From: Streptomyces daqingensis
GTDB taxonomy: Bacteria; Actinomycetota; Actinomycetes; Streptomycetales; Streptomycetaceae
Assembly: GCF_014645895.1 (NCBI RefSeq)
Contig: NZ_BMMP01000002.1
Location: forward strand, 515,713-579,712
Direction of reading: 5' to 3'
DNA length: 64,000 nucleotides
The translations under genes were made by a program, and so were the position numbers. Below, one piece after another: positions 35,236-43,267 of the stretch. The notes beneath the pieces were generated by a model, which had not been told where the DNA came from, made no database searches, and saw only the letters and a list, made by a program, of their open reading frames with translations. The stretch's first letter is position 1. The number at the start of each line of letters is the position of its first letter.

Positions 35236-36696
35236 ATGTCCACCGCCTCCCCCGACGAGAAGGGCGAAGCCCGGCCGCGGCGCCTGCTGGTGCTGGCGAT
35301 CTGCTGCATGAGCCTGCTGATCGTCAGTCTCGACGTCACCGCGCTCAACGTCGCGCTGCCCTCGCTGCAGCGGGACCTGAACGCGTCCGTGTCCGGCCTC
35401 CAGTGGACTCTCGACGCGTACACGCTCGTGCTCGCCTCGTTCCTGATGCTCTCCGGATCGACGGCCGACAGAGTCGGGCGGCGGCGTGTCTTCCAGACCG
35501 GGCTCGTCCTCTTCACGGCCGGGTCGATGCTGTGCGCCCTCGCACCGGGGCTGGGCTGGCTCATCGCTTTCCGCGCGCTGCAGGCGATCGGCGGCTCGAT
35601 GCTCAACCCCGTCGCCATGTCGATCATCACCAACACCTTCCCGGAGCCGCGGGAGCGGGCCCGGGCCATCGGCGTGTGGGGCGGCGTCGTCGGCATCTCC
35701 ATGGCAGCCGGGCCGCTGCTGGGCGGTGCGCTGGTCACGTGGGCGGGCTGGCGGTGGATCTTCTGGCTCAACATCCCCATCGGGCTGGCGGCCCTGCTGC
35801 TGACCGCGCTCTTCGTGCCGGAGTCCCGGGCGCCCCGGCCGCGCAGGCTCGACCCCGTCGGCCAGTTGCTGGTGATGGCGACGCTGGGCTCCCTGACCTT
35901 CGGCATCATCGAGGGCGGCGCGTCCGGCGCGAGCGGGCCGGGCAGCGGAGCGGCATGGACGTCGCCGCTGATCCTGGCGTGCTTCGGGGCGAGCGCCTGC
36001 TCGCTCGCGGCACTCGTGCTGTGGGAGCGACGGCGGGCGGAGCCGCTGCTGGAGCTGCGCTTCTTCCGCAGCGTCCCGTTCAGCGGCGCGACCGTCACCG
36101 CCGTCACCTCGTTCGGCGCGCTCGCCGGGTTCCTCTTCCTCAGCACCCTCCACCTCCAGAACGACCGGGGCCTGTCCGCCTTCGAGGCGGGCCTCCACCT
36201 GCTGCCCATGGCGGCGATGACGGCCGTCTTCGCGCCGCTGTCCGGGCATATCGTCGCCGTACGCGGCGCACGGGTGCCGCTGCTGCTGGCGGGGGTCTTC
36301 ATGACGGCGAGCGGCGTGCTCCTCGCGGGCTTCCGCGCGGAGGACTCCGGCACGCTGCTCGTCGTCTCCTACGTGCTGTTCGGCATCGGCTTCGGGCTGG
36401 TCAACGCCCCCATCACGAACGCCGCCGTCTCGGGGATGCCGCGTTCGCGGGCGGGTCTGGCCGCCAGCATCGCCTCCACCAGCCGCCAGGTCGGATCGGC
36501 CCTGGGGGTCGCCGTCATCGGCGTCGCCGCGGCGGCCGGAGCGGACGCCGCCGGCTGGTGGATCATCACCGGCTGCGGCGCTGCTGTGGGCGTGCTGGGC
36601 TGGGTCACCACCAGCTCCTGGGCACGGGCGACGGCGGATCGCGTCGCCTCCTGCCTCCCGGACCGCGATCCCCCGCTGAGCCCGGCCGACAAGTGA
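35236..36696 (+). CDS. MFS transporter, DHA2 (14-helix drug) family
   Basis: 486 residues with about 14 membrane helices. Motif C and A elements of DHA2 exporters are seen: LDVTALNVALPSLQRDL (about 33-49, helix 1), DAYTLVLASFLMLSGSTADRVGRRRVFQTGL, RALQAIGGSMLNPVAMSIITNTFPEPRERARAIGVWG and AAGPLLGGALVTWAGWRWIFWLNIPIG. The family exports drugs or dyes by proton antiport (EmrB/QacA type). ATG 35236 has GGAGGG immediately upstream, closer than normal; GTG 35215 in the same frame has no site. It is divergent from the acyl-CoA synthetase. Confidence 0.9.
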   Translation: MSTASPDEKGEARPRRLLVLAICCMSLLIVSLDVTALNVALPSLQRDLNASVSGLQWTLDAYTLVLASFLMLSGSTADRVGRRRVFQTGLVLFTAGSMLCALAPGLGWLIAFRALQAIGGSMLNPVAMSIITNTFPEPRERARAIGVWGGVVGISMAAGPLLGGALVTWAGWRWIFWLNIPIGLAALLLTALFVPESRAPRPRRLDPVGQLLVMATLGSLTFGIIEGGASGASGPGSGAAWTSPLILACFGASACSLAALVLWERRRAEPLLELRFFRSVPFSGATVTAVTSFGALAGFLFLSTLHLQNDRGLSAFEAGLHLLPMAAMTAVFAPLSGHIVAVRGARVPLLLAGVFMTASGVLLAGFRAEDSGTLLVVSYVLFGIGFGLVNAPITNAAVSGMPRSRAGLAASIASTSRQVGSALGVAVIGVAAAAGADAAGWWIITGCGAAVGVLGWVTTSSWARATADRVASCLPDRDPPLSPADK

Positions 36697-36762
36697 ACGG
36701 GCAGCGCGGGAGCGGGCGTTCGCGCCACCTGCGTTGTGTGTGCCGCCGGCCCCGCACGCCCG

Positions 36763-36993
36763 TCAGCCCCTCAGGCGGGCGTTGAGGCGGGCGGCCTGAC
36801 GCGTCAGGTGGTCGCGCTCGGCGAGGTCGGGCGCCAGCCGGGCGGCCTCGGCGTACAGCCTCGCCGCTGTCTCCAGGTCCCCGTCGCGCTCGTGCAGGTA
36901 CGCCGCCACTTCTCCTCTGTGCCAGGCGGCCATTGTGGCCGCGTTCACCTCAGGGACGGAGCCGGGCGCGGATTCTCGACATCGGCGCGGCAC
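36763..36993 (-). pseudogene. Possible C-terminal remnant of an ECF sigma factor
   Basis: The readable part (HRGEVAAYLHERDGDLETAARLYAEAARLAPDLAERDHLTRQAARLNARL) resembles the helical repeat ending of large extracytoplasmic-function sigma factors of the DUF6596 type. No sigma-2 or sigma-4 region lies upstream, and the frame closes within 76 codons. A truncated remnant is the best reading; a small independent TPR-like protein is possible. Confidence 0.4.
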
Positions 36994-37132
36994 CTTTCTC
37001 CGGTCTTCTTCCGCCCCTCTTCACCGCCCCTCTTCACCGCTCGTCTTCCGTCCTGTGCGCGCCGCCCGCCCGAACCGCGGGATCCCCGAAACCCAGGTGC
37101 TTCCGGCCCGCCGGCACGCCACTCTTGTAGCC

Positions 37133-37711
37133 GTGGAAACGAAACTCACGAAGAACCGGAGCGTGAAGATCTCCAAGTTCCTCTCCCGGCATCTGCGGCA
37201 CGAGCCGCACCGCATCGGCATCACCCTGGACGCACACGGACGGGTGGACGTGGAGGAGCTGATCCGGGCCGCCGGGGCCCATGGATTCACCTTCACCCGC
37301 GCCGAGTTGGAGGAGGTCGTCGCGACGAGCGACAAGCAGCGCTTCGCCGTCGAGGACGGACTCATCCGCGCCAACCAGGGGCATTCGGTCCCCGTCGACC
37401 TGGATCTGCCCGTACGCAGGCCGCCCGCCCGGCTCTACCACGGGACGGTCGGCCGCTTCCTACCCGCGATCCGCGCGGAGGGGCTGCGCGCCATGAGCCG
37501 GCACGCCGTCCACCTCTCCCCCGACCGGGAGACCGCCGCGCGCGTGGGCGCACGCCGCGGCCGTCCGGTGGTGCTCACGGTGGAGGCGGAGGCGATGTAC
37601 CGGGACGGGCACTCGTTCCGGCTCAGCAGCAACGGCGTGTGGCTCGCGGACCGGGTGCCGCCCCGCTACCTGCTGGAGCCGGCGGTCACGGAGCAGCCGG
37701 ACGTGCCTTAG
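37133..37711 (+). CDS. kptA: RNA 2'-phosphotransferase (Tpt1/KptA)
   Basis: 192 residues. KptA/Tpt1 (EC 2.7.1.-) moves a 2'-phosphate from RNA to NAD+. The four conserved basic residues are in KFLSRHLRHEPHRIGITLD (about 15-33), RANQGHS (about 81-87) and RLYHGT / HAVHLSPDRETAARVGARRGRPVVL (about 103-150). The C-terminal ADP-ribosyltransferase-like half ends FRLSSNGVWLADRVPPRYL. GTG 37133 has no clear Shine-Dalgarno sequence. Bacterial KptA has no established substrate. Its TAG stop is supplied by the terminal repeat of a small mobile element. Confidence 0.92.
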   Translation: METKLTKNRSVKISKFLSRHLRHEPHRIGITLDAHGRVDVEELIRAAGAHGFTFTRAELEEVVATSDKQRFAVEDGLIRANQGHSVPVDLDLPVRRPPARLYHGTVGRFLPAIRAEGLRAMSRHAVHLSPDRETAARVGARRGRPVVLTVEAEAMYRDGHSFRLSSNGVWLADRVPPRYLLEPAVTEQPDVP

Positions 37712-37885
37712 GGCCTGTCTGACAAATCCCGCCTGGCTTGCGCCGCCTGGCACGCACGTCTGCTGCGTTGTCGGACCGACCGAGTAGCCCACTACGAGGA
37801 CGGACCTCCGCCTTGCATCCGCACGCACCAGACGACGCGAGCCCCGCCCTCCGGGCGAACGGCGCCATTTGTCAGACAGCCCCTA
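37709..37885. mobile_element. MITE-like element, about 177 bp
   Basis: Ends are imperfect inverted repeats: TAGGGCCTGTCTGACAAAT at the left (37709-37727) and, read on the other strand from 37885, TAGGGGCTGTCTGACAAAT, one mismatch in 19. No transposase is encoded. Both ends begin with TAG, which provides the stop codons of the flanking convergent genes kptA and the YCII-like gene. The parent element is not in the window. Confidence 0.75.
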
Positions 37886-38296
37886 GGCAACCGGAGGCTC
37901 GTCCCCGATCGGGCGGACGATGACGGGCGGGTTCGTGGCGCCTTCCGGGACCGGGCACTGGTGGATACGCGCCGCGATCTGCGCCGCCCGCTCGAAGTCC
38001 TTGCACTGCAGCACCCAGAACCCGGCGATGACCGGCTCCTCCACTCCGTATCCGTCCTTGGAGACGACCGGCCGCCCGTCCTCGCCGGCGGTGACGAGCC
38101 CCCCGTCCGAGGGCGCCGTCAGCCCCTGGCCGTCGACGAGTTCACCGGACGCGGCGAGGTCCTCGTTCAGCTTCTGCATGAAGCCGACCATGGCCTGAAC
38201 GTCCTGCTTCGTCCACGCCGGTTCCCCCGGTGCGGACGTGCCGCCCATCGCGTCGTAGTCCGCCTGCGTCCCCTGAATGATGATCATGTACTTCAT
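37883..38296 (-). CDS. YCII-related (DGPF-domain) protein
   Basis: 137 residues. MKYMIIIQGTQADYDAMG at the start and a ferredoxin-like alpha/beta fold with FWVLQCKDFERAAQIAARIHQCPVPEG towards the end (about 93-119) match the YCII/DGPF family. These are often encoded beside ECF sigma factors of the DUF6596 type; a possible sigma remnant is 0.9 kb away, past kptA and the MITE. The enzymatic role is unknown. The ATG follows GGGAGGA. The last codon before the TAG abuts the MITE end, so its native C-terminus may be altered. Confidence 0.8.
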   Translation of the reverse strand: MKYMIIIQGTQADYDAMGGTSAPGEPAWTKQDVQAMVGFMQKLNEDLAASGELVDGQGLTAPSDGGLVTAGEDGRPVVSKDGYGVEEPVIAGFWVLQCKDFERAAQIAARIHQCPVPEGATNPPVIVRPIGDEPPVA

Positions 38297-38609
38297 GGCC
38301 GTCCTCCCGGCTCGTCCGTCGCGCTCCCGCCGTCGGGGAGCACCGAGTACAGACGTCCGCTCAGGACGGAACTCATCGGCGGGGTGACGTGGGTGTCACC
38401 GTGAGTGCCGGTCCGGCACGGAAGGACGGGTGCCGGCGGCGGCGCTCTTGACCACCGCGCGACGAGGACCGTCAGGTCTCGTCGGGAAGTGCGCGGACGT
38501 CGCGAAGATCGGGCGCAGCCTCACCCCCGCGCGGCACCGATGGTGCAGTATCGGGAGGGTGTTGACGGGGGACCGGTACCATCGCGACAAGCGGGACGGC
38601 CGTGGCACG

Positions 38610-39641
38610 GTGACGGGGCATCCGCTCCAGCCCACCGAACGGACCACGCGGCCCCGCACCGAACGCAGCGCGCGCGGCCGCGGGCCGCGTCCTCCGCGCA
38701 AGCACACCTTCTCCGTCTTCGTCGGTCTCGTCCTCGCGGTGCTGAGCGTGCCGCTGGCCTACCGCGGCATGGACGACGACGGGCCCACTCCCATCGCCCA
38801 GCTCCTCGCCTTCCTGCCGTGGTTCCTGGTACCGGGCTGGCTGGGGCTGCTGTACTCGGTGCTCGCACGCCGCGGCCTGCTGGCGGTGTGGTCCATCGCC
38901 GTGCTGATGGCGACCGTGGGATTCACCCTCCCCGAGGGGCCGGACGCTCCACAGGGCGCCGCGCAGCGCACCGGCAAGGCACGGTTCCGGGTGCTGACCG
39001 CCAACATCCACCTCGGTGACGCGACCGGCGGCCTCGTGAAGACCCTGCGCAGGGAACGTCCGCAGATCGCCTCGGTCCAGGAGTGCGACGCCCGATGCGT
39101 GGCGGAGCTCAACACCCCTGCGATGCTCGACGCGTACCCGTACCGCCACATCGTCGGCGGGACGGGCGCCTCCGGCTCGGCCCTCCTGAGCGTCTATCCA
39201 CTGGAGGAGCCGAGCACCCTCGAGGGCCGGCTCGGCATGCCGGGCGCGGTCGCCGACGTCTCGGGGGAACGGGTGCGGGTGCAGGTCGTCCACCCGATGC
39301 CGCCCACGCCGGAGGCGCTGCGGTCGTGGCGTGCGGAGCTCGGCAGGCTGAAAGCGTTCGGCGCTTCGCGCGGGTCGACGCCGACCATCATGGCGGGCGA
39401 CTTCAACGCCTCGCAGGACCACGCCGCCTTCCGCGACATCCTGCACACCGGCATGAACGACGCCGCACGGCTGACGGGGCAGTCGCGCACCCCGACCTGG
39501 CCGGACAACAGGGCGCGGCCGATGGGCGCCCAGATCGACCACGTCCTGGTCAGCGACCCGCTGACGGCGGTCGAGGCCCGCTTCCTGGAGATGCCCGGCT
39601 CCGACCATCTGGCCGTGCTCGCGGACATCAAGCTCTTCTGA
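38610..39641 (+). CDS. Membrane-bound endonuclease/exonuclease/phosphatase-family protein
   Basis: 343 residues from GTG 38610; an upstream GTG (38559) in the same frame is also possible. A basic N-terminus precedes three membrane helices (about 32-50, 62-80 and 86-104), then an extracytoplasmic EEP domain: FRVLTANIHLGDATGG, ASVQECDARCV (catalytic Glu), PTIMAGDFNASQDHAAFRD (Asp-x-Asn), QIDHVLVSDPL and the catalytic GSDHLAVLADI. The fold hydrolyses phosphodiesters in nucleic acids or lipids; in this VanY-like membrane topology it would act outside the cell. It is a single gene. Confidence 0.85.
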   Translation: MTGHPLQPTERTTRPRTERSARGRGPRPPRKHTFSVFVGLVLAVLSVPLAYRGMDDDGPTPIAQLLAFLPWFLVPGWLGLLYSVLARRGLLAVWSIAVLMATVGFTLPEGPDAPQGAAQRTGKARFRVLTANIHLGDATGGLVKTLRRERPQIASVQECDARCVAELNTPAMLDAYPYRHIVGGTGASGSALLSVYPLEEPSTLEGRLGMPGAVADVSGERVRVQVVHPMPPTPEALRSWRAELGRLKAFGASRGSTPTIMAGDFNASQDHAAFRDILHTGMNDAARLTGQSRTPTWPDNRARPMGAQIDHVLVSDPLTAVEARFLEMPGSDHLAVLADIKLF

Positions 39642-39706
39642 CGACGGAGCACCTCGCCGCTCCGGGGTTTGCCCGGGTGGCGGCCGGGAAGAGGACCAGA
39701 GTATTA

Positions 39707-39718
39707 GTCAAATTTGAC
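39707..39718. promoter_or_regulatory. Palindrome GTCAAATTTGAC
   Basis: Perfect 12-bp AT-rich inverted repeat in the promoter of the SnoaL-like gene at 39753, 35 bases before its start. It resembles TetR- or MarR-type operators; no such regulator gene is adjacent. Confidence 0.5.
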
Positions 39719-39752
39719 CAATCAGCAGATCGACCTCGCGAGGAGGGCTCCC

Positions 39753-40199
39753 GTGGAGGAGAACGCCGCTTACACACCGAGCGAAGAGGACCACCGCGAA
39801 GTGGAGGCGTGGTTCGCGAAGTACGACGCCCACGCCGCGAACGCGGACGTCGAAGCCATGGCGTCCATGGCGCTCTTCCCGCTGAACCTCGTGACCGACG
39901 ACGCCGGGCCCGGCACCGGCTGGACCGGACAGTGGAGCCGGGAGGAGTACGTGCGCACCATGTCGGGCGTCATGGGTGAACCGGGCGGCGAGGACGTGCA
40001 CTTCGAGTCCCGGCGCACCCCGCACTTCCTCTCCGCCAGCCTCGCGCTGGTCTTCACCGAGTCCACCATGACGGCCGGGGGGCAGAGCCGGCGGATGCGC
40101 TACGCGGACGTGCTCGTCAAGCAGGGCGGCGAGTGGTACTTCCAGACGATGGTCCAGGGAGGCTGGGCGGCGGCGATGAAGGGCGCCACCCCGTCCTGA
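39753..40199 (+). CDS. SnoaL-like (SgcJ/EcaC family) protein
   Basis: 148 residues of the NTF2-like cone fold: EEDHREVEAWFAKYDAHAANADVEAMASMALFPLNLVTDD, GQWSREEYVRTMSGVMGE and YADVLVKQGGEWYFQTMVQGGWA. GTG 39753 follows AGGAGG; the frame is also open to a TTG inside the upstream palindrome, which is not used. The family covers small polyketide-like cyclases and proteins of unknown role. It is the second member in the window. It is transcribed alone towards the convergent xdhC gene. Confidence 0.75.
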   Translation: MEENAAYTPSEEDHREVEAWFAKYDAHAANADVEAMASMALFPLNLVTDDAGPGTGWTGQWSREEYVRTMSGVMGEPGGEDVHFESRRTPHFLSASLALVFTESTMTAGGQSRRMRYADVLVKQGGEWYFQTMVQGGWAAAMKGATPS

Positions 40200-40284
40200 C
40201 CGCCCGTCCTGACCGCCCGTTCGGCACCTGCCCGGCCCCGGCGTCCCGGCGCGGCACCGCTACGACCGGCGGCGGGGCACCCCC

Positions 40285-41466
40285 TCAGTGGACGAGCGGC
40301 ACCGTGTCCCGGTGGATCGGGGTGTGCGCGCCGGTGAGGGGGACGCCGGTGCCGCCGTGGCGGACGGCCACGATCTCGGCCGCGATGGACAGCGCCGTCT
40401 CCTCCGGCGTACGCGCGCCGAGGTCGAGCCCGATCGGCGAGTGCAGACGCGCCAGTTCGGCGTCGCCGAGTCCCGCCTCCCGGAGTTGCTCCAGGCGGGC
40501 GAGATGGGTGCGGCGGGAGCCCATGGCGCCGACGTAGGCGATGGGCAGCCGCAGCGCCCGTTCCAGCAGCGGCACGTCGAACTTGGCGTCGTGGGTGAGG
40601 ACGCACACCACGGTGCGGGCGTCGAGCTGCTGGGAGTCGAGGTAGCGGTGCGGCCATTCGACGACGACCTCGTCGGCGCCGGGGAAGCGTGCGGGCGTCG
40701 CGAAGACGGGGCGGGCGTCGCAGACGGTGACCCGGTAGCCGAGGAAGGAACCGGTGGTGGCGAGCGCGCCGGCGAAGTCGATCGCCCCGAAGACCAGCAT
40801 CCGCGGCGGCGGCGCGCTGGACTCGACCAGGAGCGTGGCCGGGGGGCCGCACTCCGGTTCGCCGTCGCCGCCCGCCGCGCCGCGCGCGCCTGCCCCGGGA
40901 GGGCCGCCGGTCCCGGCGCCCGTCTCGACAGTCGCGGTGCGGCCCGCCGCCAGCAGGGCGCGGGTCTCCGCGAGCGCCCCCGCGTCGAGGGCGTCCGCGC
41001 CGCCGAGACTGCCGGCGCCCTCTCCCTCGGCGGGTACGTACAGCGCACCGCCGAGCAGCTCCTGCGGCCCTCCGACGACGCGGGTGAGCGCGACGGACTC
41101 GCCGCGCGCGGCGGCCGCCAGCGCCTCCGCGTAGAGCGCCCGCCGTGCCGAGCCCCGCGGGACGGGCGTCACGAGGATGTCGATGACGCCGCCGCAGGTG
41201 AGGCCCACGGCGAAAGCGTCGTCGTCGCTGTACCCGAAGCGTTCGAGCACGGTGCGGCCGGTCTCCATCGCGTCCCGGCAGAGGTCGTAGACCGCGCCCT
41301 CCACGCATCCCCCGGAGACGCTGCCCACGGCTTCGCCGTCGCCGTCGACGGCGAGCGCCGCACCGGGGCTGCGGGGCGCGCTGCCGCTCACGGCGACGAC
41401 CGTGGCGACGGCGAAGTCCCGCTCCTCCTGGCACCAGCGGTGCAGTTCAGCGGCGAGATCCAGCAT
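40285..41466 (-). CDS. xdhC: XdhC/CoxI-family molybdenum cofactor insertion protein
   Basis: 393 residues. The N-terminal XdhC_CoxI domain (about 1-110; SGSAPRSPGAALAVDGDGEAVGSVSGGCVEGAVY and LTCGGVIDILV) is followed by a Gly/Ala-rich linker and a C-terminal Rossmann domain (about 226-390; RMLVFGAIDFAGALATTGSFLGYRVTVCDARPVF, VLTHDAKFDVPLLERAL, YVGAMGSRRTHLARLEQLREAG). XdhC binds Moco, promotes its sulfuration and loads xanthine dehydrogenase. The ATG follows GAGGAG. It lies downstream of the purine permease and xdh genes on the same strand. Confidence 0.92.
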   Translation of the reverse strand: MLDLAAELHRWCQEERDFAVATVVAVSGSAPRSPGAALAVDGDGEAVGSVSGGCVEGAVYDLCRDAMETGRTVLERFGYSDDDAFAVGLTCGGVIDILVTPVPRGSARRALYAEALAAAARGESVALTRVVGGPQELLGGALYVPAEGEGAGSLGGADALDAGALAETRALLAAGRTATVETGAGTGGPPGAGARGAAGGDGEPECGPPATLLVESSAPPPRMLVFGAIDFAGALATTGSFLGYRVTVCDARPVFATPARFPGADEVVVEWPHRYLDSQQLDARTVVCVLTHDAKFDVPLLERALRLPIAYVGAMGSRRTHLARLEQLREAGLGDAELARLHSPIGLDLGARTPEETALSIAAEIVAVRHGGTGVPLTGAHTPIHRDTVPLVH

Positions 41467-41590
41467 CGGGGGCTCCTCGGGGGACGCTCACAGGGCGCTC
41501 CTGCGAGCCTACGTCCGGCGGCGGCACGGCCGCCGAGGGGGACCTCCCGGCGCCGGAACCGTCCCGGCGCCGGGGGCGGTGCCCGTCGCC

Positions 41591-43090
41591 CTATTCCACG
41601 CCCAGCCAGCCCTCGACCGGGCTGAGCGCGAAGTAGAGCAGGAAGACGCCCGCCAGTACCCACATCAACAGCCCGGGGTCGCGCCACCTTCCCTGTGCCG
41701 CCTTGATCAGCACGTAGGAGACGGTGCCCGCGGCGATGCCTGCGGTGATGGAGTAGGTGAAGGGCATCAGCACCATCGTCAGGAAGACGGGGACAGTGGT
41801 CGCCGGTTCGCTCCAGTCGACGTGCCGTGCGTTGCTCATCATCATCGCGCCGATGACGACGAGCGCAGCCGCCGCGACCTGCGTCGGGATGACCTGCGCA
41901 AGCGGCGTGAAGAACAGGCAGAGGGAGAACCCGAGCCCGGTCACGACGCTGGCCAGGCCCGTACGGGCGCCGTCGCCGACTCCCGCCGTCGACTCCACGA
42001 AGACGGTCTGGCCGGACGCCCCGGCTATGCCCCCGACGACGCCGCCCGCCCCGTCGATCGCCAGGGCCCTGTTCAGGCCGGGCATGCGTCCCTCGCTGTC
42101 GGCGAGCCCGGCCTGCTGGCCGATGCCGATGACGGTGCCGATGGCGTCGAAGAAGCCGGCCAGGACCAGGGTGAAGACGATGACGCCGACCGTGACGGCT
42201 CCGACGTCCGCGATCCCGTCGAAGGACACCTTCCCGAACAGGCCGAAGTCCGGGGTGCTCACGACGCTTCCCGAGATCTCCGGGGCGTTCCGGCCGCCCC
42301 AGTCCTTCCTGTCCAGTCCGGCGAAGCGGTGCACGAGGCCCGCAACGACGGTGCCGCCGACGATGCCGATGAGGATGGCGCCGGGCACGCGCCGTACCTG
42401 GAGGGCGAAGACCAGCAGCACGGTGACGGAGAAGCACAGCACGGGCCAGCCGGTGAGCATGTCGTGGGTGCCGAGCTGCACCGGCTTCGCCCCGGCGACG
42501 CCGCCGGGCCCGGGCATGCTCGTCACGAACCCGGCCTGCACGCAGCCGATGAGGGTGACGAACAGGCCGATGCCCATGGTGATGGCGTGCTTCATGGCCT
42601 GTGGGATGGCGTCCATGATGAGCCGCCGCAGCCCCGTCACGACGAGCACGATGATCACCGCCCCGTAGACGACGCACATGCCGAACGCGTTCGGCCACGT
42701 CATCTGGGGCGCCACCTGGAACGCCAGCACAGCGGAGACGCTCAGCCCCGCGGCCAGGGCGAGCGGGACGTTGCCGGCCACACCCATCACCAGAGTGGTC
42801 GCCGCCGCCGCGAAGGCCGTGGCGGTGGCGGTCTGGCCGGGGTCGAGGGTGGCGCCCTGCGCGTCGGGGGCGGAGAGGATCACCGGGTTGAGAAGGACGA
42901 TGTAGGCCATCGCCATGAAGGTCGTGACGCCTCCGCGCACCTCGCGGGCGAGGGTCGAGCCCCGCTCCGTGATGCGGAAGTACCGGTCGGGCCAGGAGCG
43001 CCGCCGGGACGGGTCCGTGTCCGCCTCGTGCGCCCGCTGCGGGGGCTGGGACGGGGTCTGGGACGGGGACGGTGACGTGGAGTGGGTCAT
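41591..43090 (-). CDS. AzgA-type purine (hypoxanthine/guanine) permease
   Basis: 499 residues, about 12-14 membrane helices. REVRGGVTTFMAMAYIVLLNPVIL near residue 50, NAFGMCVVYGAVI, and the substrate motif FFDAIGTVIGIGQQAGL with GASGQTVFVESTAGVGDGARTGLASVVTG are those of the AzgA subgroup of NCS2 transporters for adenine, guanine and hypoxanthine. A Pro/Ser-rich cytoplasmic N-terminus of 40 residues precedes them. The ATG follows GGGAGAG. It sits between xdhC and the xdh operon, so its substrates would feed xanthine dehydrogenase. Confidence 0.9.
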   Translation of the reverse strand: MTHSTSPSPSQTPSQPPQRAHEADTDPSRRRSWPDRYFRITERGSTLAREVRGGVTTFMAMAYIVLLNPVILSAPDAQGATLDPGQTATATAFAAAATTLVMGVAGNVPLALAAGLSVSAVLAFQVAPQMTWPNAFGMCVVYGAVIIVLVVTGLRRLIMDAIPQAMKHAITMGIGLFVTLIGCVQAGFVTSMPGPGGVAGAKPVQLGTHDMLTGWPVLCFSVTVLLVFALQVRRVPGAILIGIVGGTVVAGLVHRFAGLDRKDWGGRNAPEISGSVVSTPDFGLFGKVSFDGIADVGAVTVGVIVFTLVLAGFFDAIGTVIGIGQQAGLADSEGRMPGLNRALAIDGAGGVVGGIAGASGQTVFVESTAGVGDGARTGLASVVTGLGFSLCLFFTPLAQVIPTQVAAAALVVIGAMMMSNARHVDWSEPATTVPVFLTMVLMPFTYSITAGIAAGTVSYVLIKAAQGRWRDPGLLMWVLAGVFLLYFALSPVEGWLGVE

Positions 43091-43267
43091 GTGCGCTCTC
43101 CCAAGCGTGTCGGTGCGGCCCGCGGCGCCGAGGGGCTGCGGGGCATGGGGAATGCACGACCCGGGGGACGGCCCGAGACGAGATGAGACGTGACCGGAAG
43201 GACTGGTTGTGGACGGGTGGACAGGCGGTCCCGGGGCCCCGGTTGTCGGCGGGGCCCCGGGGACGCG

